Shown piece after piece: positions 24,101 to 39,100 of a DNA stretch of 64,000 nucleotides. The stretch comes from Hymenolepis diminuta (Eukaryota; Platyhelminthes; Cestoda; Cyclophyllidea; Hymenolepididae), in contig CAADRB010000001.1 of assembly GCA_900708905.1 (NCBI GenBank), positions 4,336,980 through 4,400,979 on the forward strand. The letters are read 5' to 3'. A program made the translations under genes and the position numbers. The notes under the pieces are model-generated. The model had not been told where the DNA came from, ran no database searches, and was given only the letters and a program-made list of their open reading frames with translations. Within the stretch, counting starts at the first letter, position 1. The number at the start of each line of letters is the position of its first letter.

Positions 24101-27100
24101 TAGCAATAAAAAATGAGCTTTCCTTCTGAGTTCTCTTCTAATGTAGAAGTCCAAACATAGCTATAGTTCTTATCCTATCTTGCAGCAATAAAGTTAATGG
24201 AGCTTGGATGAGTAATAACTTCGCAAGTTTCCTTTGTCTAACAATGTTGACTCCCAAACTGTAGCCTTCTACAAACAGTGTTGACAAATCTAATGCAAAT
24301 TTGAACATTACCTGAGGTACCAAATATTCTTAAGAAAACGGTTCCTAACACTCATTTTGAACAGAGAAATAGCACTATAGGGTTTCCCTAGAAACTCAAA
24401 TTCCGCTTCGCTCATTTTAGCCAGGCCTAATCGGCGCGGTTGGCAAATCTGCCCAATTGGTGCTCACCGATAGACATCAAACACCTATCTTCGCAGACGA
24501 GTATCACCGGCTCTCAAATACCTCTTTTGTGATTTCACACACTATCTTTACATTTAAATGATTGTGATCGTTAAATAATTTGACATTAACTTGCTAAAAC
24601 TAACCTGAGAACGTTGGAAACACAAGTGATATTCTGTTGTCGTGATGTAAAGGGAGCGGAAATACTCGCTTCACAGTCACTAAGAGCAATTCCAACAGCA
24701 GCTGCTTTCAGTGCTCCGCAGTCATTTGCTCCATCACCACACATCACTACACGACGCTGACGTTGACGGCTTTCGCCTTTATCGTGAGTCTGCAGGGCTC
24801 TGATCAAATTCATCTTATCGTTAGGTAGGAAACGCGCAAAGACTGTGCCGTGGGAGAGGATCTGTTGAAAACGGGAGAAAGGTGCTATATTGAATATATA
24901 TATATAGAACACGGCCTTTTAATAAATATTTGAAATCAAAGAGACGTTGTGCAACAGCTAGAAAGAAAAATTAATCAAAATTATGGGTAAAGAAAATACA
25001 ATATCAATTCGTGCCTCTAAATTGCCATTCGACAAAAAAGAACAATGGAGAGTGAAGCTGTCATCTGTATGCAAAAGAAAGCAATACTTTCGCGGAATCG
25101 ATTCGATTAGTGTTTCTTTGCGGCAACAATTAACAAGGACCTCCAGTGCTCAATCTCCGGNNNNNNNNNNNNNNNNNNNNNNNNNNNNNNNNNNNNNNNN
25201 NNNNNNNNNNNNNNNNNNNNNNNNNNNNNNNNNNNNNNNNNNNNNNNNNNNNNNNNNNNNNNNNNNNNNNNNNNNNNNNNNNNNNNNNNNNNNNNNNNNN
25301 NNNNNNNNNNNNNNNNNNNNNNNNNNNNNNNNNNNNNNNNNNNNNNNNNNNNNNNNNNNNNNNNNNNNNNNNNNNNNNNNNNNNNNNNNNNNNNNNNNNN
25401 NNNNNNNNNNNNNNNNNNNNNNNNNNNNNNNNNNNNNNNNNNNNNNNNNNNNNNNNNNNNNNNNNNNNNNNNNNNNNNNNNNNNNNNNNNNNNNNNNNNN
25501 NNNNNNNNNNNNNNNNNNNNNNNNNNNNNNNNNNNNNNNNNNNNNNNNNNNNNNNNNNNNNNNNNNNNNNNNNNNNNNNNNNNNNNNNNNNNNNNNNNNN
25601 NNNNNNNNNNNNNNNNNNNNNNNNNNNNNNNNNNNNNNNNNNNNNNNNNNNNNNNNNNNNNNNNNNNNNNNNNNNNNNNNNNNNNNNNNNNNNNNNNNNN
25701 NNNNNNNNNNNNNNNNNNNNNNNNNNNNNNNNNNNNNNNNNNNNNNNNNNNNNNNNNNNNNNNNNNNNNNNNNNNNNNNNNNNNNNNNNNNNNNNNNNNN
25801 NNNNNNNNNNNNNNNNNNNNNNNNNNNNNNNNNNNNNNNNNNNNNNNNNNNNNNNNNNNNNNNNNNNNNNNNNNNNNNNNNNNCCGAGTAAATCATCAAA
25901 ATTTAGGAATGCAATTAACAGTTTTATGTTTTATTGTCAAACAATAGGTGGATTTAACAGGCAATTAGAATTTTTTTACATCTTAAAATTACAATTTTTG
26001 ATTTAATTAAATCAATGAAATGAGCAGCCCAATGATTAAGCTTAGAGCACATTAAAAAACTAATTCTATTTCTGCACATATTTCCAAACGTGGTGAAAAT
26101 AGAAATACTTAATTGTGCCAAAGACGTATCGTTATTTAGAGAATATATCTCAAGTTTATGAGTGTAGGATTTAATGCATTCTGAATGAATTAGCTACAGA
26201 GCTACTGTTTAGTCAAAATTACAGAAATCTGAACATAATATCGGTAAGCTGGACAATAAACACAGATAATAAAATATAACAATTCCTCGACTGAAATAAG
26301 TGCCGAAGGAAGTTTTCCGAAGATAAAGTTTTGTTAGCCTAACATGTTTATGGACATTGTGGCGTTCCTACACTAATTCTTTCCTCAATTAAACTTACAT
26401 ACGCGCTGGCTCACTTTCAACATGTGCTATGTCACCTTTCAAGTCCCTTTTGATACAAGTCTGTAACCACTGATTAGTCAGGCCAAAGGATTGTATGTAT
26501 TCATGACACGATGTATTACTATTAAAACTAGTTAACTTTAGTATAGTCATTTTCTCCCTAACTTCTCATATCCCTGCTAAAAATACTATTGTAGTGCTGC
26601 AGGATATAATACAAATATAATAGAGACTAGTCAAACCATTAATTTTGCAGTTTCTAGTCCTGAATAAACTTTAAAAGTGGTATTAGCGGTGAAATCGGGT
26701 CGTATACCGGTTTACCGATTTTTTCTTACTCAAGGGATCCGGTAGTTCTAAGATCATCACCCTCATGTTTAAGTAAGTGATCATAATTCCATGAAAAAAA
26801 TGGACTACAGCATGAACCAAAAATGTTAATTTGCAGAAATAATTGCAAATTAATTTAGAAAAGGGCCGGCAAAACTCTATTTACAATAAAGAATGTTTAT
26901 ATGTTACAAGGAAAGTCAACTATTTAGACCACATAAGATTAAAATCATTTTTCACTTGATTAAACAAACATTCACTTTCTTGTCAGTCGGATCGTATTTT
27001 TGACCGTCATACAAACAAACTTTGGTTCCTAAATTTGGTAAACATACAAAAAATGTAATAAATTGTACAAAATCTGACAAACAGTAAACAAGATAATGAA

Positions 27101-30100
27101 CTTCTGAATAGAGAAAATTAAAGAGCCTCCAAAATCTATAATTGAAGGAATTGTAGTCATATGCATTTTCTTCTTAATGTCGTATTTTAAACACACTTTC
27201 ATTTCATCGGATATACGCCAATTAACCGATAAAATTTATTGACTTAGAGGGTCGTGTAATGTGCCTATCTTCAGGACTAGAGGCCATTATGCGCCCCTTA
27301 ATCCAACAGATGGTAGAACGAATCTTGACGCCTTTCTTGCACTCTCTGTCATTTAAACCTTAGTATTATTCATTAGATGATTTGGCGGTTATCGGTAATG
27401 ATTAAGCCTGTTAAGTTCCAAGTCACATTAACTTGGCGCAGTAATGAAAGGATGGAAAAAGGTGTTTGAAACCTTTTAGTCTTATACAATTCCCTTCATT
27501 CCTTCAATCGGAAGAGCCGAAACTCACAAAGAAAACAGTCCATGGGGAATCATAACAGAATTTATTTCGAATTTTCTAAATCAGAGGTTTCAAATTTGTC
27601 AATCATCTACACACATTGAGGGAACGTGGCAACGAACCACACTGGTTAATACTGATCAAGAGATGAATGACAGGATGAAACTTCTCATTCGAGATATAAA
27701 AGGATATCTTCCCTTTACAAAAGTGAAGTACAAATCATGCACCATTAATAGATTGACACTTACAAACAAGAGTGCTCATGATGGAAAGGATTTTATTACG
27801 TCAACCAAAACAGTAAAGTAATCATCAACGTGATTAAATATAGTGTAAAAAGGAGTGACTCTTGTAAATTACCTAATTTGAGTACGCAAAACAAACGGAA
27901 ATCCAAACTCTTCTAAGGACGGGTGGATGCTTACCTTTCGTATTTGCGAGAAACAGCATTTGAGGAGCCAAAGTTAATCAATTTTAAAAGGAGTTTTAAC
28001 ATTGTCATTCGCATTATCGATTATTGAGAAAAATTTATTTAGATAAAAAGATTAATAAAAGTAGATATTAGTTCCTAGGACCGAATCTTCCAATGCAAAA
28101 TCAATTAAAATTGTAAAATCGTAAATCAACGTCAATAAATTGGTCGAACAATTACAGTACATATTAACAAAGTAAATAAATAAGAACATTGATATTACGT
28201 GCCATAAAACTGTCCAACTTCATTAAAGGATATGTTAACAATTTTTAGCTTTGTTAAAGAGATGAGAAGCTTGCATTTCATAACTTCCCAGTGCACCGAT
28301 CTCACGACCTGAAGTGGCAGTTGACACGATGGTCACTACGCTACCACAGGATTAACGACCAAGTGGAATTTTAAAGGACTAACAAACCATAGCCAAACAG
28401 AGCAGCTTGCAACCCGTAATCAGGTCAGGAATTGGTGAAGAAGTATTGATGAGGAAACACCAACTGCATCTTAGATCTCAAAACATATCAAACATATTGG
28501 ACCTCGACAAAGACAGTGGAACACGATTTCCACTACTGAGAGGAGTTTTAAATAAGTACTAATCAAGGAGAGTTGCAATAGTGAAGAAGTAATAATCGTA
28601 GCTGATTGTGATAACGACACTATATTTACGAAAAAAGAATTCTTCTTTAAGAGCACCTTGCAGTAAAATAAAGTTAGGATATGTATTCGCCATGAAACAC
28701 CCTCAAATAAAATTAGACTAAATTTAAATATGAATCCTAAAAACCATGCATTAATTTAATTTCCATGATTAAACCGGATAAAATGCAAACAACGGCATAT
28801 TCTTTACATAATTGACCGCATTCGATACCACTAAGAAAAAAAAAGATGAATTAGGCCAATCTAGGCTATAAAATGATAGAGAAATGGATATGACATGACC
28901 AACCATCCAAATTAACCAGCTGATAAATCAGGTGTGAAAGTAGCGAACACACACTCACTCAGGAAACTAGAGAACATATACTAAAATTCGAACCACGACA
29001 CATTAGAGAATTAAAACAAGACACAGTGAACAAAAACAATTAAACAAGAAGTGGAAAACCTCATGAATCCAAGATTCAAAAGAAGCTCAAACGCTATTCC
29101 TTACTCGGTCATCCAATCCTTTTACTCCTTATTGGTCTATTCAACTGCTCGATGTGTTCAAAAGCTTTTATATGCCCTGCAATAAGCAATAATAATATAT
29201 GTAATGACAAATAATAAACAACGGAGATGAAGAATACACTGATTCAGTCAAGTACAAAGATCAAAATACTACGAAATAAACTTGATAATTTAAGTCATGC
29301 ATAGGTACAAGTCAATCATTTGTAACACTGTGGCAAACCTGAATCGACGGTTTTAAGCGTCTATCATTCGAGCAAAAGTATGAGAGAACTTACCATGGGT
29401 ACAAAACTTGGAAAATTAACTTGAATGTAATTCCACGTTGTGCCAGTTAACACGAGATGGAAATTGGCAATTTTTGAGGTGCCAGAAACGCCCGATTGAG
29501 TCAGGAATCTGAGATTCTCACAAATCAAATCCGATTTCTCGGACCCAGAGCATTCAGAAAAGGCTCCAAGCACCTTGAAATCGAGAAGATTATGAGAAGA
29601 TGATACACCTGAAATATATTGAGTTGGAGAGACTTGAACTACCGCATCGGTGTCATCAATCATTCCGCACTGACGAGCAACGGAAACACCCGTTAGAAGA
29701 TTATCTCCTGAAACGATACTTAAAGATGTTCATTTAACCAAATGCAAAACATTTCAAAATATCTCAGAACAAGAAGGTTTAAATATATAAAGGCTATAAT
29801 CGCAGCTAGGGTCAGAGAGAAAGTCAGTTTTTTAAGCTTTAACCTTTCTACAACAAATGTATCACCGAAGACTATGCACGCTTTTGACGAAATCATATCT
29901 AACTTTTGATAAAATGAACTTAATGTATTATTTTATTTTTCTGAATTTCATTAGTACATACCTAGAAATAGCTTCATTCCCTAGTTCTTTCGAGATTAAC
30001 ACAAAGAAATAGCTCGAGAAAAGCATCAAAGATGCTATTTCTTAGTACATTTCTCTCGAAACGAACGCAGAAAATCAAAATATTATTCCCATATTCAAAG

Positions 30101-33100
30101 GCAATAAATCATCAGCAAATCAAATCACTTTCACAAGGCCGTTATTTCTCATAGCGACGTGCCCACGAGGATAAGCTTATAAAATCAATTGAATTTTCTC
30201 AAAAAGAGTACTTAGAATCCCTAAACAACAGTCCGAGTTGATAGACATTTCACTAAATTATTGTGATTTTAATGTCAGCGTTAGAAGAAAGGGCAGTAGC
30301 TAGGAAGACTAAACCACAGGATAGGAAACAAGATGTCCTTTAGTTAGATTGTCAGCGACTCAATTAAATGCATCCGATCGACTCGGAGACGAAATAAGAA
30401 AGCGAATATAAGAAACCTCATAAAGGAACCGAACGATGGGAATTAAAGATAAAATCTAAGAATCGAAAAAAAAACTACCAATGATATTAAAATAACGTGG
30501 GGATTTTGTCTTCTTAATACTTAACATACTTCTATAGAGTCACTTCTCAACAATCTACGCTCTTAGCATTGTCATAGAGTTATCCTAAATATCAGAATTT
30601 GCAGTAGCTTGTTGATCAATAGAGAGGAGCCAACTATAATCACTTGCTTATTTATCTCCTCAAATAAAAGCGGACTCCCAATTTAAACTTCATGCCTAAC
30701 AGGATAAGCGCAGACTAGGGTAATAAAGTTTACACTATTAAAATTAGTTAGGTGGAGGACTTAACTCCCTAACATGTATACACATGGAAGTGTGAAGGGA
30801 GCGTGAAGAAAATCACTAATTTATGCATGCGCTGAGAGTGCATAATGTGATTTATTTTGTTATATTGGTTCAATATAAATTAACACCCAGGTAAAAAGAA
30901 AAGCATGTGTCAATTTAATTAACTAGTTCATAGTTGAAAATAATTCCCATACTAAAATTCAACAACAGTAGTAGATTTCAAACAAAACACTAACTTTACT
31001 TTCCAACGGATATCATGCTTGACGGATGTCATACCAAATAATACCAAGTCAAACCCTTTAATGTAATTTATATTTGCCACAATACTTTGAAGATAACAAA
31101 AGGCGCCAGCCTTTTTCTAGAGACGAAATATGTATATTAGTCATTTAAGCGGATACATGGCTTTAAGGCCTTAAATATAAAAAACAGTAGAAATATAGTT
31201 AATGGAAAAAAAAGAACACACTTCTTTAGTCCGCTTTTAACTCAAATAAGAGAACAAAAGGTAACATTATCATGATCTTTTCGGGTATTTATTGAAGTTA
31301 TTTATCAGTTTCGTTAAGAAATGAATAAACCGCACATCTAGAGTATCTCAAAGATATACCAGTAAAAGTTTTTTGTTAGTCAGAAAGCAGGAAGTCGAAC
31401 TCGACCATCAAATGTAATAATGATAATTATTCTAGAAATACAAAGGTCGAATGAAAAGCAACCCTTTTTAAACTCCAGGTATTTAATTTTTCAAAAAAGT
31501 ATTAAGTTTTTGGTAGTAATATGCAGCTCTGGAACCAGTTGTCTACACGTATTACGGAAGGGTATGCTCGGATCGATGCAAGCTGCCAAGAACTGTTCTG
31601 AAAAACTAAAAGAAAACGAACTCTATAAGATTTAAGAACAGTATTAATTATCTGTTGATCAAGTCTTGTGTTATGAAAATTGCTTTTCATGAGAAAAATC
31701 ATTTAATAATTGAATATTTTTAACTGAAATGTGCTAACCTATGAATCGAAGCTACTTCAGCTTTGCCGCCTCAAGGTCATGAAAGCTGAATATATTATTC
31801 ATGTAAGATCTTCGTCTCACACATGCTAACGAAATCTCTAAAATACTTTCATACTGGCATAAATCAGGAATGAATAATAAATATGTGGGAATTATTTTAA
31901 GACGACCATCTACTAACCCGTCTACAAAAGAATACGAAATATCTCAAACGAAATAAATAGATTCCATTTAACCAATTTCATACTTCCCAAATTGTGTAAT
32001 TAGTTGAACTGTTTCACCAAATTCGGATTTAATCGCTTTAGATGATTGTTCTATTGCGAAATTACGAATTCATAATGCGATAGTAAATTCGAAATTTTCT
32101 ATTAATCGGATTATCTGAATTTATGTCAACAAAGAAAAGTGAAGGAAAACACTTTAGATCGGCGATTTTAAACAAATTACGGTGATTTACTGAACTTAAA
32201 GTAAAGATTATTAATCGGTTTTACGGAATAGCGAGCGTATAAACGATCAATATGGTCTACTGACATGAACCAAGAATGATCTGAGATACCGCTGACTCTG
32301 AGACCCCTTTAATTTAATTTAAAGCCATATATCCATACACCCATTCTTCAAGAACTAAGTGGAATAATCTTTGCACTTAGAAACTTCACATCCAACAAAC
32401 TGATCTTCCTAACTTTTTACTGTCCCTTCACTTCCAACATTAAATTATTTTTTTATAGATAATAAAATTTGCTGCTCAATTCATAATCTGATAACGGTAT
32501 CTTTGTGATGTGGATATTTCAATTAAACGGAAGTTTGAATAACATAGATATAATCTATGACCAAACTACCTCTCCCCAGACAGAAGTTTTACGTAACGTG
32601 GAAAATAACCGTCAGATTCATTTTTAAACAAGTTGCTGATAGGATGCGACACAGCTAGATTTAGTGAAACACAGAACATGCTTCGTTATACATATCTACA
32701 GTAAAACATATCAAAAAAGGTGGGAACCGAACGCTTCAAAAGGAAAATAGGTATCGCATTTTTAAAGGTACAGGTTTGATCTCCTTCTCATGCATCACTC
32801 TAGGCTGCCTCTGAAATCTGAAGAAAATCGTTTGATTATGTTCTGTTCATCCGCTTCTCATATATTTTTTTTATTAACAGATTCGCTAGAATCCTTCTTG
32901 TGATTTTTATTTCGCTTTCTGACCTTCTTCGAGCCGGTTTCCAACTCCATCCTCCAAACAACAGATGATTATTCGGTAAGGAAAGAAGTGATCTACTTTG
33001 GCAGCTCCCATTCGTTTAACCAATCGAGACAGAAGATAAAAGTCAGGTTGATCTGTTTGGGTGCATTTTGCAGTAATATGATAATTACAATAACAAACTT

Positions 33101-36100
33101 AACAGTCAAGTTCATATTCTAATCCCAAGAGGTCACCAGAAACGTTTCGGGTTATATGGTGCGTCGGTTTCAGTATTGAAAAGGCCAAGGTTCTCAGAAA
33201 TCTTCTTGATGTTAGAAGCAGCATCAAACTGCAACTTGACTTGCTTATTATTAATTCTCAAGGTTACATACTGTCCGCAATTTGAAGTTCTCTCTTTATA
33301 CGTTAAACTGACAACACTGAGGGAATCAAAAAATTCAGTACGCTTTCCAACAATCTTCTTAGTTCTTTAAATGGCCTTTCTTATCGAGCCGGTATTTCAC
33401 CCCTTTACGTCCTTTCTTTCCACAGATATCCAAAACGTGATTTCTGCAGGGACAGTCTCTAAAGTAGTGTATTTCAGCACGTAGCCAGTACGGTGATGAA
33501 AGTTTCCTGTCTGAGATATTTTCCTGCCTGTTCTTTTTAGTGGACGGCTGTGTAAATATTTTGGCATAAACATGTTCACCGGCGTTCTGCTGGATCAACA
33601 CCACGTCACCAAATTATGTAACTCCAGCTAACAATCCCACAATATCCACAAAATAACAGTAGATGAAAAGAGAGGACGGATTTTAAGAATCTGACACTTT
33701 ACATTTCCATTCGCACAAAAATTTAAAGCACAAGGTTATTCATTAGTTCAAATAAACAATTTTGTAGTAAAACGTCATTTTCATTACTCAGGATTTAGAA
33801 AAAAAAGAATTAAATGTTAACATTATTAAGAAAAACATTCGATAATTTTCATAATTTTAACTTCTTCTCGACAAATTGCAAAATTTCAAACATACCAGTC
33901 GCCATAATCACACGAAAATCTGCATCTAACAGTTCTCTGACAGTAGGACCAGTCTCTGGTTTCAACGGATTATCCAATATAACCAGTCCAAGAAATCGAA
34001 GATTGCACTCAAGTTCTTCGCGCTTCTTAGAAAGTGCATGCATTTTATTTCCTTCTTTGTCAACTTCGATTGGTTTCCAAGCCAACGCAAGCACTCGACA
34101 ACCCTGTGTAAGTGCAAAGACAGGAAAAAGTGGAGTAGTTATCAAAGTGGTATGAGAAATGGAAAACTACGCCGAAAATTGATCATAAGTGCAGATAATT
34201 TATTCTATCGAGAATTCCTTATTTGAACATTACGATATATTTTCAGCCTTATCGGCCACACAACATGAATAGAATTTCGCCATCGGTTTATTAGCCAGAG
34301 TTAACTAGTGTGGATGGCGAACCCACTCACTTGATGTGTACCGGTGAGCATTGAAATCGTGACCTCTAATTATGTACGTTAACCGCTTCTGCTTTCCGCA
34401 AAGTAATGAGGTACACAATTTCTAAAAATACTATCGGTCCAATCAGAAGAGACAATATTGATTACTATTAAATCGAAGACTGAGTAATAACCAAAACTAA
34501 AGAAGATAATACGCAACGTGGCGAACCAAAACGGTGATTGAGAGATAGGTAAATTAATTCCTTATATGACTGTAACACAAATATAAACTATAATAAAAAT
34601 CATTTCAACCGAATGCTAATCTTCGGCCTCAATAGAAATAATAACAAAATAATCATTAAGGAATGGGCTATGACAGGAAAAGGGGCTATCTATACTCGGA
34701 CAAAGCATGAACGTAAACAAGAATTCTACCGATACCAGATTGAAACACGATTAAAGATGTTGATACATCTCTAAATCTCAGTGACTTAAAATCAATAGCT
34801 CTAAATATCTACTTTGATAAATACTTCATTAAAAGGCAAATTATCTTACCTGCTCTGTAAAGTGTTGAAGCATCTTCTCAAAGTTTGAAGGCAGTGTTTG
34901 AGCATCACAATGCGCGGCTATCGCCTCTGGAGCACCTTTGCAAAGGAGAGCCACTTCTCCATTTCCAGAAGTTTCTACAACAACAGATTGCCGCTGAGCC
35001 GCAGACGAAAAGGGGAAATGTCGAATAACGCCCAAACTACTCCAGGGAGAACCATCATTTAGCTGAAAGAGAAGAAATTAAATGCGAAGAAACCTCTCGA
35101 CAAACAAACATAGTTTTCAGACGGATGACTAACCGTAGAATTGTAAACGATAGCTTGAAGAGTATGCTTGAAGTTTCTGTCAAATTGCTTTAAATCATCA
35201 TCACGGAAGGTCTACAACACAAAATGTGAAGATCATTAACAGTGTTTATTCTTCCTATTAGACGAACAATGGTATGACTTTCAACTTACCCAGTTAGTTG
35301 AAGCGAAAATTACCCTGTCAAGGGGGTCACCAACCACCTCAAAGGAAACGGGGTCAAGCGACAAGGAGTGACATGCAGCCAGGGAAGCTATCAACGGACC
35401 AGGGTCATTGGAAATATCCTCCACTTTAGCCAGATCAAACGTATCGCAAATGAGTCCACATCGCCATACTCCTTTAACTGATATAGTCTCTTCTGTAAGC
35501 GTTCCAGTCTAATAAAAAGAAAGAGCTCAAAAGCGTGTCACTAAATGCCTAAATAAAATATCCAAGTTTGTAGAGATAAAATCAAATGAAAAATCAATAA
35601 ATCGAAAATCAACAGTCACACAAGGACACATCAAGGATCGTTTGGAGTCCAAATTGGTGAATTAGTGGCAATAAACTAACCTTATCAAAGACAACGGTGT
35701 TAAGTGTTCCAGCTACATTGATGGCAGAAGGATTAATGCAAAAGATTTCCAATTTCTTCAGTCGTGTTTGAGCGAGGTAAAGCCCGGTAGTCATTACTGC
35801 TGGTAAAGCTGGTGGCACAACGATTGTTAGAATGTCCAACGATTTACGTACTAGCAAGCTAATACTGAATTTGAAGCGATACTGAAATGGAAATTAATCA
35901 ACCATATTATTTTCGATTTTCTTAAAACTAAAATCTGGAGAGGCATACAAGACCTATTAGCGTATTATTTTTATTTTCTTGGAATAATCATTTATTCCTC
36001 TGGTTGAACAAAGAAATATCTATTCTAGAGATATCACTTAAATCTATAGTAAAAAAAATTTCCGATTCTGATCGCTTCTTTTATACCCTCATTTCAAACA

Positions 36101-39100
36101 CAACGGCAAAATGATAGTGATTAACAAGATATTCTGCTTTTCTAACTATCTATTAAATGCATAGAAGATTGTAAATGAGTTCAACCTCAAGACGTATTCC
36201 TTAAGAGGTTTCATATTATAATAACTCAAGGTTCAGGCAACATTCAAATATGCTTAATCAATATGATCATAAGGTCGCACAATTTGGACAATATAATATA
36301 ATATTAACTAAGGAAAGGTGAAAGTAAAGATAAAAGATATCTAATAAAGCTAGAATTGTGCTTCGCAACTCTCTATCATTAAGACCTCTATAGCCTCAGA
36401 TATTTGAAACTATTCTACTCGGTTAGATTTCAAATGTGATTTGAGCAATTCTAGATCATCTAACAGCAAAAAAATATATTCGGAATCAACTAGGCCTAAA
36501 AGATTAGATATAGTGTTGTTGTGGTTCAGATAACAAGGTTCATATTTTAATATTTCGAGAAAATGCCCAATTATACAAAGTAGCTCATAACTCGTACCTT
36601 AGCTAGTGCAAGTTATCATTTTTATTGGAATTTACATCTGACAATCAGAACTGAATATTTATATTTTGCAACAAATGAATGCAATCATACATTTGTGGCC
36701 TCATAAGAGGGCATTAATCTTCTAATGAATTCAAAGATAAATGGAAGTTACTCCGATATTTATTTGGTGACAGACAATAGTGAAGTAGGAGTGTGCACAC
36801 ATAACTAATCAAACATAGTATGGGTTCGAATCTTCAATACAGGTTCAACAAGGATAAAAAACACTTAAATACGATGACATCAAAAAAGAAATCCCATTTT
36901 TTAGCTTTCGAATGAGGATTGTCTGAACACAGTATGAACATAATGAAGTTGAGATTATAATCTATTCCCTCAATCAGATTTATTTAAAGTGATAGGATCA
37001 CGATAAAAGAGCACAGGATATCAGTGGCCAAAGTAATTTTTTATAATGAGTGATACATGTGTTTTGCCCTATAAATCACATTTCCAAATGTTAAAAATAT
37101 CTCCAAAACAATACTAAGGCGAAGAGTAGAAACGCATGCTTCAATCTCATTCAAATTCTTACCAAAATAATCCACGTATAGACCGATCCGGCAAGAGCGA
37201 TAACAGTCATAATTGAAAGAAATCGAAAACTATCCAGGGTAAAATCAATATCTAGAGGTCGCGGATATAGGATAGCTCTAACCAGATCTCCCTTCACAGT
37301 GAGAAATCCTGTCCGTAGAACCACAGCCTTCACATGCGGTTCCATGTGAGAGGGTTTGGCTTGGAGAACCCGAGTTCCACTAAAGAGAACATGGCGAGCC
37401 AATCGGCGGATATCGATTTTTCGATCCTCGTCAGTTACGGGTGTTGGGATTTCGGTTATTGGGGCTTTTGCTTGAGGAATACTTTCGCCTGGTAAAAAGC
37501 GGATATAGTAAAAATTGATCAGAGAGAAAAGGACAAAGAAAAAAATAATAGGTTAATCCCATATTAAGGGATTGAGCGGTTTTAGGTACGGCGTAAAATA
37601 GCGACATGTGAAGAAGTTAATGAAATACATACATAACAGGCTTCGGGTAACAAAGCATAATGTAATAAATCGCAAATTTCAATTTGAAAAAAAAGCCAAC
37701 AAAACCAAAATCTAACAACAAGTTCATGGTCTTCAAATGGATTCTATCTAATTTAAAGGGCTATGTTTTGTTTTACTGATTCGAAATCGTTCCAAATTAA
37801 GCACTAATATGTATTTTAACTGTGTATGCATAAATATTTTCATATTGATGATCTCTTTACCGCCCAGTATTTTCAAAGACAGAGAAGAGCATAATCAAAG
37901 AATTAATTGTCCTTGGGTTGTTCCGGAATTTTAGATGCAATCTTCTACACAGGCTGCTTTTTCAAATCTAAATCTATTTAAAAAAGGCTGTAATTGATAA
38001 GAGATCGAATAGAGAATATTCGATGACCTGAACAAGAATTCTAAACGTCTATTAAAGGAGTTTGTTTCTCAGGATAATGAGTTTTCCCGTTACCTTTTTC
38101 TATAGGCTCAAGCCTGGCTAACTAAATAATTCAATCCCCTGTATCCAAGCTACATAAAAATAGCCATACATCCACGACAAAGGGATGCAGAGAAGCATTC
38201 ATTGAGGGACAATTCTTTTCTTTTTACTTTCTGAGAAACTGGGTCATAGTATATATCATCTGGCAGATTAGATTATACTTAGGCCTATAAACCGTAGTAT
38301 TAGTGGTATATAAATTTTCTAATACGTGACGCTGACTTTAATTTAAAGCATAAGAAATCGGAGAAGAAATGAATTTAAGGTATAGAATCGCCCGCAGGTA
38401 TGACTAACAAGAATTAATCTTCCAATCAACTTATGGAATGGGTTAATCAGACACTCATTCAAGTTCAGACCTTTTGAATAAACATACAGGAATGGCAAAA
38501 ATAACAAGAAATTGATAAATTTAGTAATTATGAGCATAGAAACCAAATTAGCGTAAAATAATAGACATCTTAAGCATATCTCTAAAAATATTCTCTCATT
38601 TATGCATGAATTAGCTTACTAATTGTTATTAAACGCCTGTGAAAGTAGAAATGTATAAATCATTAACACAAAACAAAGAAACAATAACTTCTACAATTGT
38701 TCAAAAAGTGTCATTTGAACAAAGAGGATGAACTTCTGAAAACGAAAAAAAAGATTTACGACGCCAAATTCAATGACTACAGAGTGATGGAGAAGTAATT
38801 CCGTGTTTTAAAAATCCGATTTTTCTATCATTGTTCTCTAATCACGAGAAGATGCTTTAATCGAACATAAAAACGGCCAAAGTAAACGCGTACGATTTCT
38901 TAAATAACTGGAAAATACCTTCGACTTTGAATTATACACAACGGTTCAAACTCTTAAACCTTTAGTAACTTTTCGCAAAATATTGGAACATTTATGAAAC
39001 ATTATAAATGCTTATTAACCAGGCTTAGCCTCAAAAGGAAAAAGAATAAACTTAAATTCAGAGTCTAAAATAATCATCAAGCTTGTTGCTATCGAGGAAT

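Larger units (their letters stand above)
24862..29393 (-). other. Intron 15 of the P5B ATPase, containing an assembly gap
   Basis: The intron joins SFVPM (exon 15) to [10 protein letters not shown] (exon 16). Homologues show no missing residues at this junction, so no exon need be hidden in the gap. It carries a tRNA-like fragment at 28285-28350 and is otherwise AT-rich. Confidence 0.7.

Noticed and set aside
24983..26006. Three long open frames of 249-302 codons
   Set aside because: They exist only because they run through the 723 N assembly gap.
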